Below are positions 57,034 through 63,409 of a stretch of 64,000 nucleotides of DNA, piece after piece (position 1 is the first letter of the stretch; every line of letters begins with the position of its first letter). Both the position numbers and the translations under genes were made by a program. The DNA is from a virus. The stretch covers positions 1 through 64,000 of the IMG/VR virus record IMGVR_UViG_3300025010_000004; one strand, written 5' to 3'. Under the pieces are notes generated by a model. It was given only the letters and a program-made list of their open reading frames with translations. It ran no database searches and was not told the DNA's origin.

Positions 57034-57844
57034 CTCTTTTTACCTCCGTATAAAGTTGGTGTATGATAAGATTTTCTAGAGCAGTTGAATTACACATTAT
57101 GCTGTTTGTAGTATATACTTCGTCTATTAACTTTGATGTAAATATTTTCCCTGAGAATATAGTGTGCTCACAATGAGCAACCATAAGGTAAATATTCGCA
57201 GCGCCATGGGATTTAAGCGCCTCGGCTGCCGCAATAAAAGTTCCGCCTTTGGAGCATAGATCGTCTACTATCAGAACTTTTTTACCTTTTACACCTGTGC
57301 CTGACACAGAGTATTTTATGATATCACCAGTCTTGAAATCCCTTTCCTTGCTACCTACAGCGGAAGGATACCTTGCAACGTGACTATATCTCTTCTCAGC
57401 TCCTGCATCTGGGTAGAAAAGTATGGTGTTGTCCATTCCGTGCTTATCAACAAAGAGGGCCATGAGGGCTGGTATAATACTAATGTTTGTACACCGGTTT
57501 AGAAGAGCAGTAGAAACGTCGGAATGTGCGTCAACTACTTTAACTCTCGCAAAGTGCATTGCGTTAATCATATCGCATATGTACTTTAAGTTGAAAGTGT
57601 ATGTGTTGTTGGCTCTGTCCATTCTGCTGTACGGCATGTACAGAATCTTCAACGTCATTATGTTGTTCGGAATAACGTCATTCATGTAACTGCGAAGTAT
57701 GTACAAGTCCATAAGGTCTTGATCGGTTTCGAACTTTAGTACAACAACTGAGCTGTTGTGAAAAGTTATCTTATTGTAGTTCAGGTATCTTTCGTTGTTA
57801 GGAAAAACACCGAACTCAACTTTTACATTGTCAATTAAAATCAC
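57026..57844 (-). CDS. Ribose-phosphate pyrophosphokinase-type enzyme
   Basis: A 272-residue protein of the PRPP synthetase family, shorter than the cellular enzyme (about 310). YMPYSRMDRAN is the ATP-binding flag region and VLIVDDLCSKGGTF is the ribose-phosphate loop. It is coupled to the NAMPT-type gene. As part of a NARP1-like pair it would add pyrophosphate to ADP-ribose; as a classic enzyme it would make PRPP. Start behind AAAGGAGG (ATG at 57844, GTG just above also possible). Confidence 0.9.
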   Translation of the reverse strand: MILIDNVKVEFGVFPNNERYLNYNKITFHNSSVVVLKFETDQDLMDLYILRSYMNDVIPNNIMTLKILYMPYSRMDRANNTYTFNLKYICDMINAMHFARVKVVDAHSDVSTALLNRCTNISIIPALMALFVDKHGMDNTILFYPDAGAEKRYSHVARYPSAVGSKERDFKTGDIIKYSVSGTGVKGKKVLIVDDLCSKGGTFIAAAEALKSHGAANIYLMVAHCEHTIFSGKIFTSKLIDEVYTTNSIMCNSTALENLIIHQLYTEVKRDA

Positions 57845-57867
57845 TGGATGTTACCTCCTTTATTTAG

Positions 57868-57883
57868 GTAGAACATGTTCTAC
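57868..57883. promoter_or_regulatory. Intergenic palindrome, copy 12 (CATG centre)
   Basis: GTAGAACATGTTCTAC. Contains the TAG stop of the small membrane protein gene; AAAGGAGG of the PRPP-synthetase-type gene follows 8 bases later. Confidence 0.85.
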
Positions 57884-58173
57884 TTATGCATTTCTTCGTA
57901 GTATCCTATGATTGGAGTGGTTATCGCAACGAACACTAGCCCAAAGATAGCTGAGCAGAACCCTAGAGACACGACTTCCTTTACGGTAGATATATCCATT
58001 ACGAAGTAGGCCACTAGCAGGCCTATCCAGAAACACTGGCAGAACGCGCAGTTATTTAGGAACCTTGTAGGAGTGGTTTTACTCATTAGTTTAGTCAGCC
58101 AACGCATGTGCTTGTGCTGAAACAGGAAGAACTGAACCCCTAATACGGTTAGTAGGAAAATACAGAATAACAT
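57880..58173 (-). CDS. Small membrane protein, 97 aa
   Basis: Hydrophobic segments at residues 1-18, 48-62 and 68-90 (MLFCIFLLTVLGVQFFLF, FWIGLLVAYFVMD, GFCSAIFGLVFVAITTPI); a middle part with NNCAFCQCFW has three Cys at the membrane face. The topology suggests an inner-membrane protein of 3 helices. No family recognised. Confidence 0.55.
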   Translation of the reverse strand: MLFCIFLLTVLGVQFFLFQHKHMRWLTKLMSKTTPTRFLNNCAFCQCFWIGLLVAYFVMDISTVKEVVSLGFCSAIFGLVFVAITTPIIGYYEEMHK

Positions 58174-58182
58174 TTTGCCTCC

Positions 58183-59271
58183 TTATTCTTTCGCTTTTAT
58201 ATTTAGCACAGGTTTTATGAAATCAACTACATCAATAGTAATACCCTCCTGCGCCTTCATGACGTAGTTAATGTCTTTGTATGCCTCTGGAGCCTCATCT
58301 AGTATGCTCCTATCTGTGGAACAAACAACGCCTTCCATCTGGCCTACGAATTTATCGTAGTCAAGATTCTTCTTGGCGGCGTTTCTGCCCATAGTTCGTC
58401 CACACCCGTGAGACGCCGATGAAAGAAACTTTTCATTACCAAGTCCTTTGGTGATGTACACACCATCCCTCATATTAGCAGGAATTATGCCAAGTTGATG
58501 TGCGTCGGCTGGCGTAGCACCTTTTCGGTGCAGCACTCCTTCTTTTGTAATAATTGCGTGGTTATGGTTTTCGTTAATTAGAAGATTGCTCTTGTATGTG
58601 ACACCGAGAATCTTACATATTTTGTTTATCATTTTTAACCTGTTATATAACGCCCACTCTAACGCAAAATTCATATCCCCTAAGTAGGACAACCCAAGGT
58701 CTGATAATAAAGGAAACATTCTTCCTTGTTTCATGTACCACCCGCCTATTGTATGCCCAACGTTACGACTTCCTGAATGAATAGTCACACAATACGTGCC
58801 AGTATTTTGGCTTATCCCTATCTCTATGAAGTGATTGCCCCCTCCTAGAGTACCTAGCTGCATAACAGATTTTTCTTTTACTCTCTGTTTCACTTCTTTA
58901 GGCATGTGAGAGTGGATAACATATTCAAAATGATAGTCTGACTTATCAAGAGATGAAAATCCAGTAGGGATGGTTTTAACTATATCATCGTATAACTGTT
59001 TAAGGTTATCCTTTGATAGCTCATACTGAGGTATGTTTGTGTCAACCGAGCACATACCACATCCCACGTCGAAGCCTACGAAGCTAGGAGAGATCATGCC
59101 GTCAAGCAAGGCCACTCCGCCGATTGGAAGATCATAACCAGCGTGAACGTCAGGCATAATAGCCAATTTTTTAAGACATTCCAATGAAAGAACGTCATAA
59201 ATCTGCTGCTGCGCTGACTGCTCTATTTCTTCCATCGGCACCATAGACTGTAGTTTGTCAAGCTTGCTCAT
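58183..59271 (-). CDS. rtcB: RtcB RNA ligase
   Basis: A 362-residue GTP- and metal-dependent ligase that joins 2',3'-cyclic phosphate to 5'-OH RNA ends. Conserved parts: HAGYDLPIGGVALLDG, FVGFDVGCGMC (metal Cys), GGGNHFIEIG, SGSRNVGH and ASHGCGRTMGR (guanylate site). It is shorter than bacterial RtcB (about 400). In phages it is thought to repair tRNAs cut by anticodon nucleases of host defence. Confidence 0.94.
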   Translation of the reverse strand: MSKLDKLQSMVPMEEIEQSAQQQIYDVLSLECLKKLAIMPDVHAGYDLPIGGVALLDGMISPSFVGFDVGCGMCSVDTNIPQYELSKDNLKQLYDDIVKTIPTGFSSLDKSDYHFEYVIHSHMPKEVKQRVKEKSVMQLGTLGGGNHFIEIGISQNTGTYCVTIHSGSRNVGHTIGGWYMKQGRMFPLLSDLGLSYLGDMNFALEWALYNRLKMINKICKILGVTYKSNLLINENHNHAIITKEGVLHRKGATPADAHQLGIIPANMRDGVYITKGLGNEKFLSSASHGCGRTMGRNAAKKNLDYDKFVGQMEGVVCSTDRSILDEAPEAYKDINYVMKAQEGITIDVVDFIKPVLNIKAKE

Positions 59272-59281
59272 ATAATCTCCT

Positions 59282-59632
59282 TTACTCCTTGAAATATTCG
59301 TTGTATGCTTCTACTGCGGCTTTGATTCTGGGCCAGTCTTCCGAATAAATATCGAAAGTATGATAGTTTTGTATTGCAGACCCTCGCAGGTAGCATGTTA
59401 AAGTTGTTCGCCTAGCATGACTTACTACTTTTTGGGTGTGCGGAATATTCCCAGCGTGTGATACTAGGCGCACTCCGTTATGACAGAAGTCTACCGCTTG
59501 TTGTATTTGTACTACCTTTGGCAACTTTAAATCCCCAAAATCAGTATGAAAATGAGTTTGCTCAAGTATAGTTACAGCAGCCGCAGTCCTATCCTCAGAC
59601 AAAACACATTTAAGTTTTATATGTTTAGGCAT
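59282..59632 (-). CDS. EQTH-family protein, copy 11
   Basis: 116 residues: PKHIKLKCVL, VTILEQTHFHTDFGD, LTCYLRGSAIQNYHTF, WPRIKAAVEAYNEYFKE. In tandem with copy 12, 2 bases apart. A middle segment (FCHNGVRLVSHAGN) is very like that of copy 1 (FGNVRMVSHNP). Confidence 0.88.
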   Translation of the reverse strand: MPKHIKLKCVLSEDRTAAAVTILEQTHFHTDFGDLKLPKVVQIQQAVDFCHNGVRLVSHAGNIPHTQKVVSHARRTTLTCYLRGSAIQNYHTFDIYSEDWPRIKAAVEAYNEYFKE

Positions 59633-59634
59633 AG

Positions 59635-59964
59635 TTACTCCTTGAAATATTCGTTGTAGGCTTTAACGGCCTCCTTAATTAAAGGCCACATGTCGGCAGG
59701 TACGTCGAACGCTACGTTTTTTCTACTACTGGATATTAACCTAACATCAACTTGCCCGTCAGTCTTGTTTCGTCCGTCAAAGTTAGGATAATTATGCGTA
59801 GCAGAGAACAGGTCAATAACTCCGTGTCTGAATACTCTGCTATGCATTCTACCGGAAATATTTCCTCCAAACTCATCATCAAAATGTGTCTGTTCAAGTA
59901 TAGTCACGGATGCGGTTTGTTTGTTTTTAGATAGTATGGCGGATAATTTAAGGTGTTTATGCAT
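59635..59964 (-). CDS. EQTH-family protein, copy 12
   Basis: 109 residues from ATG 59964 behind GGGGTGA. HKHLKLSAIL, VTILEQTHFDDEFGGN, AFDVPADMWPLIKEAVKAYNEYFKE. Tandem with copy 11. Confidence 0.86.
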   Translation of the reverse strand: MHKHLKLSAILSKNKQTASVTILEQTHFDDEFGGNISGRMHSRVFRHGVIDLFSATHNYPNFDGRNKTDGQVDVRLISSSRKNVAFDVPADMWPLIKEAVKAYNEYFKE

Positions 59965-59966
59965 AT

Positions 59967-60146
59967 TCACCCCTTCAACACATCTTTGTCATCAACCCAC
60001 ACGTAGCCGGTAGCCAACTTGACTAAAGTTTTTCTGGCTACCCGCTCATAGACCGCGCCTTTAACCCCAAGCGTAGGAATGAACACCTCTTCGCGTTGCT
60101 TGATTATATTGGCAGATTTCCTATATCTTTTGGTTTCGGATTTCAT
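59967..60146 (-). CDS. Small basic protein, 59 aa
   Basis: ATG in an ATGA overlap with the gene before; MKSETKRYRKSANIIKQRE ... VWVDDKDVLKG. The stop overlaps the upstream GTG of EQTH copy 12. No family recognised. Confidence 0.55.
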   Translation of the reverse strand: MKSETKRYRKSANIIKQREEVFIPTLGVKGAVYERVARKTLVKLATGYVWVDDKDVLKG

Positions 60147-60286
60147 TTATCGTACCTCCCGAATCCCTTGCCTTTACGGGCCTGTTTCCGGTCTATCTTA
60201 AAGCCCTTGTCTTTTTCAACCTTCACGCCCTTTGTAGGAATCTTGCCGGACTTGATCTTCTCGAAGTTATTAGCGGATTGAGCCAT
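60143..60286 (-). CDS. Small very basic protein, 47 aa
   Basis: ATG behind AAAGGAGA; 15 Lys/Arg among 47 residues (NNFEKIKSGKIPTKGVKVEK, ARKGKGFGRYDK). Coupled to the next gene by ATGA. It may bind nucleic acid. Confidence 0.55.
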   Translation of the reverse strand: MAQSANNFEKIKSGKIPTKGVKVEKDKGFKIDRKQARKGKGFGRYDK

Positions 60287-60298
60287 TCGTAGTCTCCT

Positions 60299-60487
60299 TT
60301 ACTTGGTAGCTTTCAGTAAGGTGTTGGTGTGGAGTCTTCTGCAGTAGCCGTAAGTCTCTCTGCGGCTGTATGAAACCCAAGCTAAACAAAACTTGGTCGC
60401 ACAAAGGTTTCTATTTCCGTCTTCGTTTGATATTCCTACTCCGAAAGGACAGCGTAGTTTTACAGCTTCTTCTTCCAGAATTCGCAT
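60299..60487 (-). CDS. Small Cys-rich protein, 62 aa
   Basis: Residues VKLRCPFGVGISNEDG, NLCATKFCLAW and YGYCRRLHTN carry four Cys. Starts behind AAAGGAGACATTAATA. No family recognised. Confidence 0.5.
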   Translation of the reverse strand: MRILEEEAVKLRCPFGVGISNEDGNRNLCATKFCLAWVSYSRRETYGYCRRLHTNTLLKATK

Positions 60488-60590
60488 TATTAATGTCTCC
60501 TTTGAATGCGGTTGATATTACTTTGGCGTAGTATAAAGCATTTTTAAATGAGTCACCTAGCAGCCAATATTTTATAGTCAGTAGTATCAC
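60411..60590 (-). CDS. Possible 59-residue protein coupled to gltX
   Basis: GTG overlaps the GluRS stop (GTGA) and opens a frame with a plausible helix (KYWLLGDSFKNALYYAKVIS). Its second half overlaps the Cys-rich gene in another frame by 77 bases, and no clear binding site exists. The actual product may end early or not exist. Confidence 0.3.
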   Translation of the reverse strand: MILLTIKYWLLGDSFKNALYYAKVISTAFKGDINNANSGRRSCKTTLSFRSRNIKRRRK

Positions 60591-61933
60591 TTTAACGCCG
60601 CCTTCATTCTTGCGACGGCCTCTTTCTTTCCAAGGACGTGCATTACATTTACTACAGGAGGCGAAGCTGTTTTACCTGTGAGAGCCATGCGTATTTGCGG
60701 TCCGAGTTCTTTTAGCGTTACGTTATGTTTTTTACAGCCGTGGCTAATGGCCTCTTCTATATCTTCTATAGAATAGGTCTTTTTCTTCTCAAGTATTTCC
60801 ACTATGGAACCTACTGAATGATCGGCCCTTACCGCTTTAGGCTTTTTGTAATACACCTCAGCCATTTCTGCAATCTCAATTAAAGTCTTTGCCCTCGGCT
60901 GCAACAACTTCACAACCTCAATAATATCAGGGCCTTTGTCAGTTTTGTAGTGCATGAACGGCTTGGCTTGTTCCGCTATTCTCTTGGGATCGCCGTTCTT
61001 AATCCAATGCGCGTTAATGTGCAGCATTTTGTTCGGATCAAGACACCCTGGCGCTCTACCTACCGAATTAAGCGAGAACTTTTGTATCAGGTCGTCCATT
61101 GAGAATATTTCTTCATTCTTGTAGCTCCAGCCTACACGGGCAAGCCCATTGACAACAGCCTCCGGAAGAAAACCTTTATCCCTGTAGTCAAGGACAGAAG
61201 CATCACCGTTTCTCTTACTGAGTTTTTCGCCTTTATCATTAAGGATGAACGGGGTGTGGGCATATTCAGGAACCGGAAAGCCAAGCGCCTGATACAGCAT
61301 AGTCTGGGCTGGCACGTTGCCTACTCCGTCAACGCCTCGGACAATATGTGTAACACCCTGTAGGGCATCATCAACCATATTTGCAAGGAGGTATCCTACG
61401 CTTCCGTCCTGCCGTTGGATTACGAAGTCGCTGATCTCGCTGTTCTTCACGCTGATCTTTCCGAGAACATGATCTTTCCATTCTACGCGGCCCTGGTCTT
61501 GGGTCTTAAACCGTATGACGAATGGCTTTCCTTCTTGCTCTGGCTTTTCATAGCAGGTTCTATCGTAGAGGGGCTTTTGCTTGTTCCTCAGCATTTCATC
61601 CCTTTTTGCTGTGAGTTCTTCTGCCGTGCAGTAACACTTGTAGGCTTTTTTCTCTTTCAGGAGTTTATCTACGTATTCCTTGTAGATGTGACCTCGTTCG
61701 CTTTGGTAGATTATTTCTACGTCACTTTTGATGCCAAGCCAGTTGAGCCCTTCTAAAATGTTGTCTGCGAACTCTTGGGTAGATCTTGAAAAATCGGTAT
61801 TCTCAATACGCACGATAAAAGTTCCTTTATGTTGCCTAGCAAAAATATAATTATGCAAACTCTGGCGGGCCATCCCACAGTGCCCTGGGCCGGTGTTAGA
61901 TGGTGCTACGCGGCATACAATAGGTTTAGTCAT
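60587..61933 (-). CDS. gltX: Glutamyl-tRNA synthetase, full length
   Basis: 448 residues from ATG 61933 behind AAAGGAGAA. The class I catalytic site shows PSNTGPGHCGMAR (HIGH-type motif in the form GHCG), IVRIENTDFSRS, DGSVGYLLANMVDD and GEKLSKRNGDAS (KMSKS-type). The C-terminal 130 residues are the helical anticodon-binding region. The length is near that of cellular GluRS (470), so it is not a fragment. A complete synthetase is very rare in phages. It may keep charging going when host GluRS is inhibited, for example by HipA-type phosphorylation. Substitutions in the GHCG motif might alter activity. Confidence 0.93.
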   Translation of the reverse strand: MTKPIVCRVAPSNTGPGHCGMARQSLHNYIFARQHKGTFIVRIENTDFSRSTQEFADNILEGLNWLGIKSDVEIIYQSERGHIYKEYVDKLLKEKKAYKCYCTAEELTAKRDEMLRNKQKPLYDRTCYEKPEQEGKPFVIRFKTQDQGRVEWKDHVLGKISVKNSEISDFVIQRQDGSVGYLLANMVDDALQGVTHIVRGVDGVGNVPAQTMLYQALGFPVPEYAHTPFILNDKGEKLSKRNGDASVLDYRDKGFLPEAVVNGLARVGWSYKNEEIFSMDDLIQKFSLNSVGRAPGCLDPNKMLHINAHWIKNGDPKRIAEQAKPFMHYKTDKGPDIIEVVKLLQPRAKTLIEIAEMAEVYYKKPKAVRADHSVGSIVEILEKKKTYSIEDIEEAISHGCKKHNVTLKELGPQIRMALTGKTASPPVVNVMHVLGKKEAVARMKAALK

Positions 61934-61963
61934 AATTAAATTCTCCTTTGTGTTAGTTTGTAA

Positions 61964-61979
61964 GTAGAACATTTTCTAC
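61964..61979. promoter_or_regulatory. Intergenic palindrome, copy 13 (CATT centre)
   Basis: GTAGAACATTTTCTAC. Arms are intact while the centre is not self-complementary. It lies about 30 bases before the GluRS start, with the binding site in between. Confidence 0.78.
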
Positions 61980-62068
61980 TTTTTAGTTAATAAAAAATGC
62001 TTATATTCGGTATATAATACATATAGGAGCAGTTGGATTCGGCTCAAATAACTTATACTGGAGACGCG

Positions 62069-63325
62069 ATGAACCATTTTTACGTTTACTGCTACACAAA
62101 CCCAACAAAACCTGGAAGGTTCACTTTCCCTAATACAAATCTTTCTTTTCTATATGAACCTTTTTACATCGGTAAAGGTGCTTTAGATAGGATGTATAAT
62201 CATGTTAATGAGTCAATTAAAAAGAAAAATAAAACATGGAAAAATAAAACAATTTTATCTATATTAGAATCTGGGTACAATCCTAAAGACTTTGCATTTA
62301 AGCTGGCTGTACAATTAACAGAGGAGGAGGCATACTCAGTAGAGGAAACGTTAATAGCCACTATCGGCAGGCTGTCTACTAGAAAAGGCCCACTACTTAA
62401 TATACGAACTGGCGGGTTAGGGAGTAGTAATAAAAGTTATTGGAAAACAACTAATAAACTAACCCCAATACAAGAATACGAATGTGTATCTTTATACTTA
62501 AATGGTGAATCTATTAGTACATTATCAGCTAGGTTTGGGTTATTTAAAACCGCCATCCGAGGTATATTACTACGGCACGATGTAACAATAGTACGTAAAC
62601 CCACAGAAAAAAGAAGCAAGACTTTAAGTCTCATCCCAAATATTCTAGAAGACTACGAAAACGGTATGTCATCTATAAAAATAGGACAAAAATACTGTAT
62701 ATCAAAACGCACTGTATTATCAGAGCTTAGGAAAGCAGGAGTAACTATGAAAGAGCCTGCTTTCTATAAGACTATAAAAGATGAAGATGTACCTAATATA
62801 AGAGCCGCCTTTTTACGTGGAGAACGTGTAGAAGCTTTGGCCAAAAAATATAAAGTATCCACTAATACTATAAATAGGGCTATTCGTTATAATGAAGTAG
62901 TAACAGCAACTGGAAAATTAAAAATTAAAACTAACATTACCAGGCATAACCTGCTTAAAAAACTAACCGAAGACCAAGAATATCAACTAGGTCAAGACTA
63001 CATAGCTGGTATGTCATCTAGTGAATTAGCAGCAAAGTATAACGTTTTCTACACAACAGCCCTAGCAATTTTGAAACGACTCAACATACAAACTAGGCCT
63101 AGTTCAACACCAGACAAAACAACAATTGACCTAACACCAGAAGTTATAGAAATGTACCAGTCAGGACTAAGCTCTCTCGATATATTCAGAAAGTTGCCAG
63201 TAAGTCGCAACACAATTTTACGCATTCTTCACAGAAATAATGTACCACTTAGGCAAAGTGGAAAGCAGCCTACTAAGGTTATAGGTAGTAGTGATGCAGA
63301 AGAACTTGATGCTATGATGCAATAG
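62069..63325 (+). CDS. GIY-YIG homing endonuclease with five HTH repeats
   Basis: 418 residues from ATG 62069 behind TGGAGACGCG; a TTG at 62033 behind ATAGGAG would add 12 residues. The N-terminal 120 residues hold a GIY-YIG-like nuclease (FYVYCY, PFYIGKGALDRMYNH, EETLIATIGR, LLNIRTGG). Five tandem helix-turn-helix units follow, each of about 45-60 residues: YLNGESISTLSARFG, YENGMSSIKIGQKYC, LRGERVEALAKKYKV, YIAGMSSSELAAKYN and YQSGLSSLDIFRKLP. This would read a very long DNA target. It is the only rightward gene in the leftward half. Confidence 0.85.
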   Translation: MNHFYVYCYTNPTKPGRFTFPNTNLSFLYEPFYIGKGALDRMYNHVNESIKKKNKTWKNKTILSILESGYNPKDFAFKLAVQLTEEEAYSVEETLIATIGRLSTRKGPLLNIRTGGLGSSNKSYWKTTNKLTPIQEYECVSLYLNGESISTLSARFGLFKTAIRGILLRHDVTIVRKPTEKRSKTLSLIPNILEDYENGMSSIKIGQKYCISKRTVLSELRKAGVTMKEPAFYKTIKDEDVPNIRAAFLRGERVEALAKKYKVSTNTINRAIRYNEVVTATGKLKIKTNITRHNLLKKLTEDQEYQLGQDYIAGMSSSELAAKYNVFYTTALAILKRLNIQTRPSSTPDKTTIDLTPEVIEMYQSGLSSLDIFRKLPVSRNTILRILHRNNVPLRQSGKQPTKVIGSSDAEELDAMMQ

Positions 63326-63345
63326 TAATAGCCTGTATTGAAACA

Positions 63346-63376
63346 GGGAAGGCTAGCCATAAACACAAGCCTTCCC
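63346..63376. terminator. Terminator behind the homing endonuclease gene
   Basis: Stem GGGAAGGCT / AGCCTTCCC with a 13-base loop, followed by TTCTTCT on the plus strand. It stands between the rightward endonuclease gene and the leftward EQTH gene. Confidence 0.7.
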
Positions 63377-63409
63377 TTCTTCTAACAGTCTACAACGGTA
63401 GTTACATTT

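Noticed and set aside
7791-61979. GTAGAA palindromes as rho-independent terminators
   Set aside because: The stems are only 6 pairs, AT-rich and have no U run; they are placed just before ribosome binding sites, not at operon ends.
7791-61979. GTAGAA palindromes as host LexA boxes
   Set aside because: The spacing between GAAC and GTTC (2 bases) differs from the Gram-positive LexA box (GAAC-N4-GTTC) and from Gram-negative CTGT-N8-ACAG, and the sites are not next to promoters.
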